NCBI RefSeq assembly: GCF_019649055.1
Contig: NW_026570301.1
Coordinates: 186,001 to 250,000, forward strand
DNA from: Paramacrobiotus metropolitanus
Taxonomy: Eukaryota > Tardigrada > Eutardigrada > Parachela > Macrobiotidae
Reading direction: 5' to 3'
Length of the DNA: 64,000 nt
Shown here in pieces: positions 1 through 12,495 of this stretch; position 1 is the first letter of the stretch; each line of letters starts with the position of its first letter. Under the pieces are notes generated by a model. That model was given only the letters and a program-made list of their open reading frames with translations, searched no databases and was not told the DNA's origin. Both the position numbers and the translations under genes were made by a program.

Positions 1-1142
1 AAATACTCTTGTGTAAGACTTTTTGTCATTATTAATTTTATTCTTCTGCAATGAGATATCACTTACTGAATTAATTATATTAGCGCAAGGGATCTAGAAT
101 GAGAGACTTCATTGGCTGCCATCCATTAAATGCAGATCTCCAATAGGCGGATATCCTTTAGAAGTGGCGGTAATCCTTAATCGGACTTATAATTAGCCTT
201 AAGTTAAGAAGAAAACCCAGGCCAGTGAACCTGCCTTACCACCCCGGGTGGAGGGTGCCGATGTGGCTGAATAGTAAGCTTACCGCATGTACCGCGCATA
301 TAAGTATACGCGCATAGAAGTATAAGTATTGCATGTTCAGCCACAATATCACAGTCTAGCCGGGTGCACGGCCACAGGAGCACAAGAGAGTGGTCAAAAT
401 CTTTTCGGTTTTTCCTTTCTACGCACTTAATTCTCACACAGCTTGTAAGCCATGATGCGTAAATAAAATAACTATTCTTTTAGGCCCCGTTATGTGGGAC
501 TGTATTGCAAGTACAGTGTACAGGAACATCGGGTTCAACTTATGGTTGACTGGCGACCATAGTGACGTTACAAGGAAGCTAATTGGACAGGATGTGATAC
601 AATATATGGAAGTAATTTTTCGCTCCGTACAGGCAAAAAAACAGACAGGAAAGCTTTTTTGACTACTGCTGAATTACTTAACCTTTATTCCAGACAGTCT
701 CTGTACAAAAATGCGATACACAGTTGGCATCTAATGGTAAGCTTCAGTCTTGAATAATGTTACATGATAAATCCCGAACGTTGAACGTTTAGTCGGTTTA
801 GGGTTTTATCCTATCGTTGTACGAGGCAATATTTATTCGTGGTAAAGAGCGATATCAAAGGCAGCCCGCTACTTCTCGTTGCAACTATGAAAGAACTCCT
901 TTATTATAACGCTGCATTAAGCGTATAAGCTATTGAATATTTATGAAGATGAAACACCAAAAGATTCGGCAGATACCGGTATAGACATACCGGTATACCG
1001 GCAAAAATATCGATTCAGTTTAATGTGGTCAGGCTGACACCGGCCCATGACATTAATTACGTAGATAGATAAAACTGCCGTTGCTGAGAAGTTTACAACT
1101 CTTCATTAAAATTAATATTCTCAGGTGAATTACGGTGCTTAC

Positions 1143-1565
1143 CAAACAGGTATACATAGGCTGCTTGAGAAACCTGGATTTATATGCCACCAGGATAAGC
1201 AGGACATTGCCGGACACTCCCAGGAAGAAAATGGCTGAGTGCACCGTGGTGGCAATAATGCGATACATCAGCGTCAACTCGTTAACAGGCTCTTCAAATG
1301 GAAACACCTCCAAAGAAAAGTTGGAAAGCTTAGCCATCATTTTTCCCAGGTAAAGTGATAAATTGCTTTCGTCGGCTTGGGAAATGTTAGCTAGCTGGTC
1401 ATAAATTCCTAAGAGGAGGTCGAGCTCATCTTCGGTTAAAGGTGAGGTCAGGGAGGTCATGTCGTTTGTCAGTTGAGCCGGGTATACCGGCGACATACTG
1501 AGGATTATTAAAGAAAATGTGCAATAATATCGGCTACAATGCCGTAGTGCAGCTACAGCGCTCAT
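1143..1565 (-). CDS. First coding exon of a class-A GPCR, partial
   Basis: The exon encodes about 141 residues. It opens with a hydrophobic signal-like segment, followed by an acidic extracellular tail with several N-glycosylation sequons (NIS, NLS, NFS) and one clear transmembrane helix. That helix carries the GxSGN motif typical of TM1 in rhodopsin-family receptors. Coding quality ends just after PMYTCL, exactly at a good donor (GTAAGC read on the minus strand, bases 1142-1137), so the ORF continuing to 1053 is intron read-through. The next exon (TM2 onward) should lie at lower coordinates. I found no TM2-like exon in bases 1-1142, so the rest is either outside the window or lost. The ligand class cannot be told from TM1 alone. 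The start at 1565 is the first ATG and gives a plausible signal peptide. Confidence 0.6.
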
Positions 1566-4500
1566 TGTGACAGTGGGTGATAACTATAATTTCCGCTTCT
1601 TGTGAGCTCCGTGGCTTAGGCTTATTCTGGTAAAATCGCACCGGTGATCACAAATCAAGGGAATAAGACGCCATTCAAATCCATTAGTCGGCATATAAAC
1701 GTGGAAGTTAACGTTATCTGGGATGCACGACGGAACAGGCGACCACTGCAAGCTAGCGCAACCGTAATGTGAGACCAGGAAAGGGGGGTATGCAACTCCA
1801 GAGTATACTGCAGCGTATCCAGATTACTTATTGATTTTTTACCAGTTACACGTGCTCATTACGATCAAAATCGACGTCGCCCGGTTGGCTGCAACATGAT
1901 GATGCAAATGCAACAAAATCTTCCTTTCTAGACTGCGCTACAGTCTAGAAAGAAAGCGCTACAGTCACGTGCTCATGCATGATACTCTCATCATTCTATG
2001 AAGGCTATATGAGCGTTTAATTGGTGTGGGAGTATCATTGGCTAAGAAGATAAATTCCTGATAACACCAATTTGTAGCTCAAGAAACAAGGATACAGGGC
2101 AGATCAAAAAACATTTTATCACAACAACAAAATTTAATATTTTTGTGATCAGGATGATTGCATCTTATGTATGTTCTAAGTAATTTGAATCAAATCGTCG
2201 ATAGTCGGTATAAAAGATCGCAAGCAGCACGATTCGAAGCGCTTGGGGCAGTTTGATGAGCCGCTTTTACAGATCTGCTGACTGCCGGGTAAGTTTTTCA
2301 AAAACTGAAGTTAGAACCACATGTAAACTTCTCTGCTATTGAGACAACGGCGTGGTATGATCGGTGATGTAGGGCTTCGCTGCGAGAGAAATTCTATCAA
2401 GTAGCAGGTGGCTGTAATACTGCATATTTATTTTATCTGTTAAATGTTTATTTTTATTTTAACTGCATTACAATGCATTGAATGTGATCCAGTAATCCCA
2501 TTACGGGGAACTAGAAACAGTGCGTTGTTATTTTTTTGAAGAACTTCCTTTGTGCTCGAATTTGCGAAAACGTTAAAGCGGAAAGCAGTTAAACATTCAG
2601 GCAGACGGTGCATTACTAACAACAGAGGTGGTCATATTTCTTGGAAGAGGTTATCACGTTGCGGCGAAAGCTTGCTTCTCAGCGTCACGGCGTGTCACCC
2701 ACTTCCCTATGGAAATCCCTTATAATATACTTAAACCGCAGATTAACGGGAGACGCCGCTGTTTTGAACTGTGTTTCGCCCAAGAGTATTGTATGCGTCT
2801 GTAATTTTTCTCCCTCTTGTCGACCGCCTCGACGCACCTCTTTTAGACGGCTAATCAGTCTCGGATAGCCTAATTGCTTTCCTAATGACTGAACTGTCGA
2901 TGGTTGCGGCTGACTCCATTTTTCAGCTGTACTTTTTCGTTGTTTTCGGTTGTTGTATCACGTTTACTCAGAAATAAAACCAAAGATTCCGCCTTATTCC
3001 ACATTTCCGATACGGTAATACAACCGTTTAATTTAGGTTTATCGAAAATCCTGGTCTTCTAGATAACTATACCCTTACGTCAGCTATTGTACGATATTGC
3101 TAATATTTCAGTTGCCTCGGTTTAAGCGAGCATGAGCAGTTACGCGTACGCTTTAACGCTGCAGAAGTGCAAAGTTAACTTAACTGTGGGGATACATTAC
3201 GCTTTCGCCTGCACTGAACGAGGCTCATTGAGCGACCACAGGTCCACAACTCGGGGTATAGAACGCAGTTGACTGACACTAAAAAACGGCGTGGGCATAA
3301 TTGCATGCGAAATACATATGCCGGTAGACCTCTTGCTTGTTATGCTGAGAAATGCGTTGTGTCAGTTGAACACTGGAGGTGGCGCAATTTAGGTATAAGC
3401 AACGCGAAAGGTTAGTTAAATTTTAATACGCACATCCGGCAGCGTTAACCCAGCTGAACTACATTAAGAAAGCAATTTACACCTTGAGACACTAAACACT
3501 GACTTAACTCAACTGACTCATACTAATACTGCATTGCAACGTGAAAGCTTCGAATACTAGGAACTGCACGCTGGCGTGTAATGTAGACTGGAGCGTAGCC
3601 AGAAAAACTGTTGTTTAGTAGGGATTTGATTAATTTTAATAACTGATATAGATCAGTGGAATTTCTGTGAAAGCCAGCTTAGCCAGGTTAAACTAATAGT
3701 TTGAGGTTGTTTTTTCTCTTGATCCGCAATAAAGTATATTGCCATACTTTATGTTCGTTTTGTAATTCAGAAACTACAGACTGTATCTGTACATGGGGAA
3801 AGCATAGCTGCCTGCAGTGAAGACGGGTTCGCCGGCAGTTTGCTGACCGCTGTCTTACGGACAGACAATTTGCTGGCGACCTTTTGCGAACCGACAAAAA
3901 GGGCAGCCGACAATTTTTGGAAACGGCAATTTGATGTTCGACATGTTGCGAAACGACAGTTTTTTAGAGCCAAACATTTTGCTTACGACAATCTCCTGAC
4001 TTAGGTAAACATAAGGTATCATAACCGAATATCAAACAACATAGGCGTAAAATAAAAAAAAACATGCGAATAGCATTAAGAAATTAAAAAAAACCACTTG
4101 AAAGAGAATAAAAATATAGGGACACTTGGGAAGACCGCCACAAGAAACTGTAAGAAAACAGGGAAAAATACTAATAATAATGAGAAAAACAAGCAAAGAG
4201 CAAAGGAAGACATAGAAACCAAAGATGAACAACGAAACCAAAAAAAATGTCCAAAATACTAAGTAATCTTTAAACCAGACCGATAAGTAGGCTTTCGGAG
4301 AACAAAACACGTGGTCCTTGCAAAATGTCGGGCAGAAAATTGTCGGTTTCTTAGGTAGTTAAGAATTCTGGAGGTCGGGGTCCGTTGGCGTAGGCGGATT
4401 TGCGCATATTACTTTGGAAAAAATTTAATATGAATAGAAGAACAGGATGACTATTCGAAAAATGTCGTTTCTGAAGGCAGATTTTTAAATAAATAGGCAA

Positions 4501-4958
4501 TTTCAGTGGGATTGCAATTTATGGCCGAGTTGGAGCATGTGGAAGCTTGTAAACCGTGAATAACATGGGAGAACCGAAGTGTGGCCGAAGTAAACGGTGG
4601 CTGCAAATGTTTGACCGAAATGAGCAATGCCGAAATGCAGACAGTTCAAGTTATCGCTAAGCCGCTAGGCTTTCTAAAAAGCCACTGGGAGCCCGTTGAA
4701 ATTACTGTATTTGTTAGCTTACCAGAGCCCGACCTAGAAGTACACTGACGCTTTTAATTTAAACCAATTTTCAAGAATTCTTTTATTACAGCAAAGAGTA
4801 TTATTGCTGCAACACCTTGAGCAAGCCGCGCACGCATTGACAACTACCGGCCTTTGGTTATTAACAATATTTTAAAACTGAATATGTTTGCCGCAGTGTA
4901 GTCTGTAGGATTTCAGTCACTTGGTTTAACAGAGGGACTGTAGTAGAAGTATTCTAAC
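1566..4958. other. Intergenic, no supported gene
   Basis: Short ORFs here (up to 92 codons) have no recognisable domain and are at chance level. A short palindrome around CTTTCTAGACTGCGCTACAGTCTAGAAAG lies near 1923-1952. From about 3810 to 4640 the DNA is a degenerate run of CGACA / GGCAA / TGCCGAA-type words that recurs near 34.2 kb, suggesting an old dispersed repeat. Confidence 0.5.
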
Positions 4959-5172
4959 ATGAGCTTCGTAAACTGCGGACCATTTACCTATGCCACCGCT
5001 GCCAGGCATACTAAAACCGCCATCTTTGTCTTGTGGTATTTCCAGTTTGTTGAAAGCCAAATACCCGTGTTCGTCCGTCTCCTCATATCTATCAGCCGCC
5101 TGTGGGCGATCACTTATCCCTTATCATACCGGCAACGCCACCACCCCGGGACCCAAGTGTTAATCGCCAGTG
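4959..5172 (+). pseudogene. GPCR fragment: TM3 and intracellular loop 2, inverted
   Basis: The plus-strand reading frame encodes a TM3-like helix followed by SRLWAITYPLSYRQRH, the cytoplasmic end of TM3 and loop 2 of an orphan rhodopsin-like receptor. The intact gene at 51.1 kb has the closely matching NRLWALTFLYSYRQRH. Coding quality stops near base 5172; beyond it the frame only reads the antisense of the neighbouring minus-strand fragment. No TM4-TM7 follows. It points toward the TM1-TM2 fragment on the opposite strand, so the two 3' ends meet, which no functional gene can use. The simplest explanation is in-place inversion of a segment of about 0.2 kb inside one receptor gene. Confidence 0.55.
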
Positions 5173-5174
5173 GC

Positions 5175-5399
5175 CGCACGACGATTAACCATAAAATATT
5201 CGAGGAAGATGGCGATAAGGTAGATGGTAAAGGATCTAGCCCGCGTTTGCGGGAGCAGCTGTGCAAATAACAGGATGGTACTGAACAGGAAGGATGCACA
5301 GGAAATGAATGTGGATAATAACGGTAAGGGAGTCCAGCCGGGTGGTGCGGAGACTGGTTGACTGGCGTTCTGCGCCGAGGTGTTATTGAGGGAGATCAT
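5175..5399 (-). pseudogene. GPCR fragment: N-terminus, TM1 and start of TM2
   Basis: From the ATG at 5399 the minus strand encodes a short tail with two N-glycosylation sequons (NNTS, NAS). A TM1-like helix follows, then a basic loop, then the start of a TM2-like helix ending near YFMVN. The layout matches the N-terminal part of the intact receptor at 25.1-26.1 kb. The frame breaks around base 5180, where the plus-strand TM3 fragment ends head-on. The two pieces together are best read as one broken receptor gene. Confidence 0.5.
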
Positions 5400-7080
5400 A
5401 ACTCATCTTAAGCGACAGTGTATGGCACATTTGCGAATACCTACTTGTCGTATTTCGTTATAGCTGTTGCACGCAACTAATATGAATCTTGCAGAAACTT
5501 CGTCACTGAATTATATGCTTCAAGAATGTTTAGGCAGTAGATCTCGCAATCTAAATCGGAATAGCCGAGTGTTCCAGACTTCCAGTTCTGTTGATTGTTA
5601 TAACAATGTTTTTTTTTGATTAAATTTTGATTTTATATAATCCATTCGTTTTAGGAATCAGTTCCATTCGTTATAGGAATCTAACGTAAATGAATCTGTA
5701 ACATCTGCTATCACAATATTTTGAGTATCGTATTGCACGGTCTAAGCTTCGATTCTAGAAACCAGTTATTGTTCTGTCTCGAGGAAATGCCGTTCTGCGA
5801 TTTAATTGCGATTGCGGTCATGCGAATGCCCTGCCGCCAGACTGAATCTGTAACAAAGCCTAAAATAGTGGAGTTTTAAAACTACACACTCCCTCCGGCG
5901 CCCCCCCCCCCTAGGTGGGCTAGGGTAGGGGCACAGAAATTTTTTACTGAATTGTTTTCTATGTTAATAAATCATTTGACTATTGATGGTGAAGATATCT
6001 TTTCGGGCAAAGCGCGAGACTGACGAACCATGTAGTTAATAAAACGCTGGATAGCTCATTTTGCAAAGGTCATGGTTTTTGTTTCACAGTTTAGTGAAAA
6101 AGATCAATACTAAAGTGTCGACAAGCAGGACAACTGCTCTAAACTACTCAAAATTACTCTAAATTCAAATTTTACGAATCCCAGCCATGTACAGTATTTT
6201 GAACAGAGGAAGTGAGTTCATTCTTGACGTCCTTAACGTGCGGTGACCTCGATGTTGAACTTTTAGATGGAAATAATATCCTTTTCGCGCGAAGCGCAAA
6301 GCTGACGAACGATTTTATCTTAGAAGGTCAAGAAATTCCTAAAAAAACACAGAAATTTAATTTTAATTTTTCAGACCATTCTGAACTTTTCTCGATGGAT
6401 TCCTAGTTTTTCAATCTTGCACATTTAGAAATTTAAAGCTGTAACTGCAAGATTCATCAAACTGAATAAAAATGTTCGAATAAATTAAACAAAAAAATAA
6501 TTAGTGAATCTAATGAAATTTATCAAATTTCTAAATAACGATTTCAAATTTGGTAAATAATATCATCATTAGGAACAAATAGATCGGTACTTCGTAGTTC
6601 GTACTGTATTAAATCATAAAATAGGGCCGGTGCGAGAAAAGAGTTTATTTCCTGCAGTATCCGACAAAAAATAATTTTAAAATTCTTTATTAATCAAAGA
6701 AAAGCAGCTATCGGCGCTGTGAGATGGCTGGTACAGAGTCTTGCTGAAAGTTGAAATACGAGAAACATCCTCTACACTACGATTGCTTACAAATACATTA
6801 AATTAAGCAAAAACGTTAAGATAAATAAAATTACAATACACGAACTTACTGAAAAAATGAGCGTGAGCAAATGATAAACACAAAAAACAGTTCATTTAAA
6901 TGAAAAGCGCATTAAGTGATTAAAACGCCAATTGAAATAAACAATTAACCGAATGTAAAAAGATAAAATTTGATGAAATAACAATAAACAACCTGATAAC
7001 CAATCATGTCCACAAAAAATGGGACAAAAACAAAATTCAATGACAGATAATTTAAAAAACAAATTATCAAATTCTATAAA
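5400..7080. other. Intergenic; contains a diverged direct repeat
   Basis: No supported gene. A poly-C run sits near 5901-5911. Segments near 5993-6030 and 6276-6312 are diverged direct copies (TTTTCG-GCRAAGCGC-A-GCTGACGAAC type), about 280 bp apart. Only the second lies in an open frame (6212-6406), and I do not recognise that frame. Confidence 0.45.
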
Positions 7081-7705
7081 TTATTGGTGAAGGCTCCTCG
7101 CGATCGATCATACCACCTTTTACCCCCTTTGGCTCCTAATACCACCTTTCATACCACCTTTGGCTCCTAGTACCACCTTTTGCCCACCACTTTAATTTGA
7201 CTCCGCATACCACCATTTATTTAATACTTAAATACTTTTGCATGTGTCTATCCATTTTTATTAAATTTTTTATATCTGGAATAATTGAATGATTAGCTTG
7301 CGCAGCTACACCGATATCTACAGAGTACAGATCCCGCATCTATAGCGGATACGAAATCAAACCCCGGATTGGTAATTCTCTCGGCTTGTCCTCCGGCCTT
7401 TTTAGAGGAAGCAGTTTTTTTTCTCAAAACATTTCAAAATCCATTGTCGAATACTTTTGCCGGTATATGATGTCTCTGCCGGGCTTTTTTGTGGAAACGG
7501 TCATATGCGAATGCCGCAGCAAATGGCCTACATGTACAGTCAACACCATTTTTTTATCATTTTATTAAAAGTTGAAAAAATTATGGTGGTATGCGGAGTC
7601 AAACGTGGAGTGCAAAACGTGGTATTAGGAGCCTAAGGTGGTATGAAAGGTGGTACTAGGAGCTAGAGGTGGTATAAAGGTGGTATGCGAAGCCTTCACA
7701 TAAAT
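7081..7705. mobile_element. Foldback / MITE-like element with terminal inverted repeats
   Basis: The left end (about 7081-7225) carries words such as GGTGAAGGCTCC, TACCACCTTT, GGCTCCTA and GACTCCGCATACCACC. The right end (about 7580-7705) carries their reverse complements in mirrored order (GGTGGTATGCGGAGTC, TAGGAGCC, AAGGTGGTA, GCGAAGCCTTCAC). The roughly 350 bp between is AT-rich and has no transposase. This is the structure of a non-autonomous foldback element. A related but more decayed segment seems to lie at about 27215-27350. Confidence 0.65.
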
Positions 7706-8877
7706 TTATTATAATATTAAAAACGAATATTTAAAGAGAATATTCAAAATAATTTAAATATAAAAGGTACCGCGATACAAAAAAAAACTAAAAAAACAGA
7801 AAATAAAAAAAATAAAAGGAAAATAAAAATCAAACATAATACAATAAAGTTCATGTCAGGCGAATTACAGAACAAATAATAAAAAAAGTAATAATTATGC
7901 CGTATTACCCACCTCGACTGACACAAAGCACATTTAAAACTACACAAAATGTGTAATAGTATGTACACACTATTTTAGCCTTTTAGGCTATCATCTGTAG
8001 AGGAGTATGTCTAGCCATTTCCACAGTATGCCATTTCATGGGTATAGTTTTCCTGTGCAGTTACAGTAGTTAAATAATTTAATCAATTCCAAAGAATCGT
8101 TCTGACTTCATCACGCGTAATAATTAAATCAGCTTAATAGTTTAATCAGTTTGTAAACATTAGTCTGCCTGCGCCATGCTGAATAATTTCCTCATCTTAA
8201 TGATTCAACGGTTTATAGACATCATTATTCAGATATTTCGCCGCAGTTTCATGCAGTACAGGCAGCAAAATAATTATAACTGTTGAAATAACCAAAGTGT
8301 AACAGCGACATTATCAATTGACGACAGACAGCCAAATGCCATACGGTTCTGCCATGGGAATTTGCCGGCAGCAGTTAATAGGTACCGCACGTTGCTATCG
8401 CCGCGTTTAATCGTACTTCTGATCAATAATAATCTGATGGACCTTTCCAAATTCTCCCGCCCATTTAAAACGTGTTGCGGTTTCATTGGACTACTCCGAC
8501 TAACCGCCAGCTTTCACCATAGAATTGGCCTGACGTGTCAGCAGGTTCATTTTACTCCACAATGTCATATCAGATCAAATACTTCCTGAATGGGTCGAAT
8601 TTAAGAACTTTCTTTAGCTGACTCCGACAGTTGTAGAAGTTCAGTTTCCCGAATTTTTCGATTACAAGTTTACAACAATCTTGCAACGGTTTCGGACTTA
8701 CACGGATTTCTGTTGATGATTTTAAGTTTCTTTGGTAAAAGGTGATGTTTATTAATCCTTCATTTCCCAGGCAGTTTCTGGTTTAGCAACGTTTTGGGAA
8801 AGACGTACTAGTAAAGTGATTCAGAATTCTAGAATAGGGGTTCATTACGCGCGCTAGGTTACAAGTTCTTTCGTTCA
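7706..8877. other. Intergenic, upstream of the BiP-like gene
   Basis: AT-rich sequence with no supported gene. The last few hundred bases should hold the promoter of the Hsp70 gene that starts at 8878, but I see no convincing TATA box or heat-shock/ER-stress element. Confidence 0.4.
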
Positions 8878-11329
8878 ATGTGGAGAACGGCGGTCTTTCC
8901 AATAATTTGCGCCACTTTCGCTCTTTTTGCTTTCGCTGCGGAAAAGGAAGACAGAAAAGATGCGAAAAATGTCGCCACAGTGATTGGCATTGATCTTGGA
9001 ACAACGTATTCGTGCGTTGGAGTTTTCAGGTAAGTGAGCGGTTTCTTTTTGCGCTGGATATTACTGTACTCATACCAGAAACAGTGCAATACCGCAAGGG
9101 AGTTGTTTTGTCCCGAAAATGTGTTCCGCGATTGACTGCGCTTCTTGTCGGATTTGGGAAAACAATGTGTCCTAGCCGTCGACAATGTTAATACGTTCTC
9201 GAAATCAGGAATGTAGGTACTTTCTACTCTTAATTTAATTGCCGAATGTTTTTGCGAAGAGCCGTGACAAGATACGCTTAATATACTGTATGTTAATCGT
9301 TTCGACTGCACAAGTTATGTCAGTAAAAAAAATCAGTAAAAAATCGAATTGAATGAGCAGTTTAATTAAAATTTTATTTCTCAATATGTACGAGGCGAGC
9401 TTCGCTCAACAAATATCATCAAATGAAGAATTTGTCCCAATTAACCTGGGAACGGACCGTTCACAATACACCCATAGCATTACCACGCATAATGTCCACG
9501 CACAATCAGTTAGGACTGGCTCAATCACAACTGCTATCACAGAATACAAAAATGCAGTTTTGTATGGTTAGAAATGGCAGCGTGGAAATCATCGCCAACG
9601 ATCAAGGAAACCGTATTACTCCCTCGTATGTGGCATTCACCCCCGAAGGCGAGCGACTCGTGGGTGACGCCGCGAAGAACCAGCTGACGTCCAACCCGGA
9701 GAACACCGTCTTCGACGTGAAGCGTCTGATTGGTCGGGAATGGTCGGATCCCTCCGTGCAGGCCGACATCCAGCACTATCCCTTCAAAGTTGTCAACCGC
9801 AACGGAAAACCTCACGTGGAAGTGTCCGTAGCTGGCAGTAAGAGGATCTTCACTCCCGAAGAGATCAGCGCCATGGTGCTGGGCAAGATGAAGGAGACCG
9901 CGGAGGCCTACCTCGGCCATCCCGTGACCCATGCCGTCATCACTGTGCCGGCCTACTTTAACGATGCGCAGCGTGCGGCCACTAAAGATGCGGGCACCAT
10001 CAGTGGACTTAATGTGATGCGCATTATTAACGAGCCCACCGCCGCAGCCATTGCCTACGGTCTGGATAAGAAGGGGGAAAAGAACGTTCTAGTGTTTGAT
10101 CTGGGCGGTGGCACCTTCGACGTGTCGCTTTTGACCATTGATAACGGGGTATTTGAAGTCCTGGCAACCAACGGGGACACTCACTTGGGTAAATATATAA
10201 CATCAAAGTAAATGATACACTCTAACTAACTTTTTATTTATTTATTTATTTAATTAAAGCGGATATTCTGGGAATGCAGTAGATGTCCGACTGCTGGCGT
10301 TTTTCTGTTTATTTTACTGCACCCGATTTATTGAAATTTACTGTGTTAAGGTGGTGAAGATTTCGACCGGCGGGTTATGGAGCATATCGTCCAACTGTTC
10401 AAGAAGAAGCACGACAAGGACCTCCACAAAGACCAGCGTGCTGTTCAGAAGCTGCGTCGTGAAGTAGAAAAAGCCAAGCGTGCGCTCAGTAGCCGGCACC
10501 AGACCCGCATTGGAATTGAATCACTCGTCGATGGTATTGATTTCACTGGGACTCTGACTCGCGCTAAATTTGAAGAACTGAACATGGTACGATCAAGAAG
10601 TCATCAGACGAACACCAGAGTGAAGAGTGTTTTTATTTGTTGTTTGCTGCACAACAGGATCTTTTCCGATCCACCATGAAACGAGTGCAGAAAGTTTTGG
10701 AGGATGCCCACATGAGAAAGGCGGACATTCAAGAGATCGTCCTTGTCGGTGGAAGTACCCGTATTCCCATGGTCCAGCAGCTGGTCAAGGATTTCTTCGA
10801 CGGCAAAGAGCCATCCCGCGACGTCAATCGCGATGAAGCTGTCGCCTATGGTGCCGCCGTGCAGGCTGGAAGGTTGGGTGGTGAGAAAACAGTCGGGGAA
10901 ATTCTGGTCATGGATGTCAACCCCTTAACTCTGGGTATCGAGGCCGTCGCTGGTGTTATGACCAAACTGATCCGCCGTAACACCGTTCTTCCTACGAAGA
11001 AGTCCATGATTTTCAGTACCGCCGCTGACAACCAGTCCACCGTCAGTTTTCAGTTGTTCGAAGGAGAAGGTCGTATGACCAAGTACGACCATCCGCTGGG
11101 CAAGATCAGTCTTTCCGGTATACCTCCTGCATCTCGTGGTGCACCCCAGATTGAAGTGACCTTCCGAATCGATGCCAGCGGTATTCTTCACGTATCTGTT
11201 GAGGGCGCCGGCAACAAACAGAATATCACCATCACCAACGAACAGAACCGCCTGAATCCGGAAGATATGGAGAGGAGGAGTCTGAACAGTTTAATGAGGG
11301 TGATAGGTTGGCAAAAAAACGCGGTGTAG
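8878..11329 (+). CDS. BiP/GRP78-like ER Hsp70, C-terminally truncated
   Basis: Four phase-consistent exons: 8878-9029, 9572-10188, 10351-10586 and 10658-11329 (558 aa). Exon 1 gives a hydrophobic signal peptide, an acidic stretch and [14 protein letters not shown]. Exon 2 carries most of the ATPase domain, including [11 protein letters not shown], and exon 4 has [11 protein letters not shown]. These are the three Hsp70 signatures, and local sequence is closest to ER BiP (HSPA5). BiP normally has about 655 residues. Here homology runs through the substrate-binding beta-sandwich and stops just after [10 protein letters not shown]. About 22 unrelated residues and a stop follow, so the alpha-helical lid and KDEL-type retention signal are missing. 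I found no further lid exon before 13.7 kb. Substitutions in otherwise conserved blocks also suggest a relaxed duplicate. It may be a pseudogene or a truncated secreted chaperone. Confidence 0.88.
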
Positions 11330-12065
11330 CTGGCTGACAGAATTATGTTTTGAAGGCTGTTTTTATCGTTCATTGAAGGCTGCTTTTATCGTATTACCTG
11401 CCACGAGCAAAAAAATGGAAGTACTTTACACTGAGTTTGTACCTACCACCTTGCTGTCGGCACACTTCTGAAGACGCATGAAATATTGGTATATGAAATA
11501 GCATGATCCAGGCCCGTAGCGAGACTCCACTGCAATTTTCAAACTATACCGTCCCCCCACAGTTTTCATCGGCAAGATGCAACGTAGATCCGGAAGTCCT
11601 GCGTGACGTTTATTCTTCCACTATACCGGCACGAACGTTTTTCATATCTGCTCCCGAGTGATGTTGCGCCTTTTAAACCGTAAAATTTTTCGACGGCATC
11701 TGTAGATGTCGTGAGCTTATTTTCTGGCTTTCGGTATGCTTGCATCATATGCGGCAGGCAAAATGCAACCCGCAAGCAGCAGTAACGCATGTTTGCGACC
11801 GAGCAGTACTCTCGGAGGTTGTATATATAGTAAGCCATATTCGGTACGCCTCGTTTTTTATACCAGTGACGAAGTTGCGCATCCATGCAATACATTGCCA
11901 TTAATATAGAGTAACTGGCCTACACAGAGGCTACACTACAGCAGATTTAGCCATTCGCATGACAATAATAATGTTACACTGGCTCCAGTGTTGTCCATTC
12001 ATTTCGGAAACCATCAATTCGGAAACCATTCATTTCGAAACCCAACCGTACATTTCAAATCTCGA
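11330..12065. other. Intergenic after the BiP-like gene
   Basis: No supported gene. This is where the missing lid exon of BiP would be expected, and no frame shows it. A minus-strand ORF at 11566-11901 (111 codons) has no recognisable domain. Confidence 0.45.
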
Positions 12066-12495
12066 TACTTGGATGCGTCTCATATTTCGGTTACTTTAAG
12101 TATACGGTTTCGTATTTCGGACAGCGGTCACTTACAACACCTCCCCCAAGTGGCGCGCTACATAAATAGCTACTGATCGCAAAACGTGCTTTTCATGTTT
12201 TCTCGCTGCCTGTAGTCATCAAAACAAAATCGAAAATGTTAAATTTTTAATTTTTTAATTCTGTAAACGCGGAAAAACGGTTATTTTACCTTGCACCCGG
12301 TCTGATTTCTGCCCTTACTTTGGAATTTGGATCATTTATAGAAGCTTTTTTGTGAACCATGCTTCGAAATTCATGCGCAAAGTGTGTACTTTGAAAGCTA
12401 TTTTGTTTCTGATATTTTTGTTTGTCCGCAGACGTGCACCAGGTGACCGAAATATGAAACCCTATATTTAAAGTGCCTGAAATAGGAGGCGCATC
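12066..12495. mobile_element. Foldback element, imperfect inverted repeats
   Basis: Bases about 12066-12122 (TACTTGGATGCGTCTCATATTTCGG onward) are mirrored by about 12442-12495 (CCGAAATATGAAACC through GCGCATCAAGTA) at roughly 80-85% by eye. An AT-rich centre of about 300 bp lies between, with no ORF of note. It is consistent with an old non-autonomous hairpin element. Confidence 0.5.

Noticed and set aside
8859-9311. 150-codon minus-strand ORF over the start of the BiP-like gene
   Set aside because: It is antisense to exon 1 and intron 1 of a well-supported Hsp70 gene and has no domain.
9537-9932. 131-codon minus-strand ORF
   Set aside because: Mirror frame of the GC-richer ATPase exon of the BiP-like gene.
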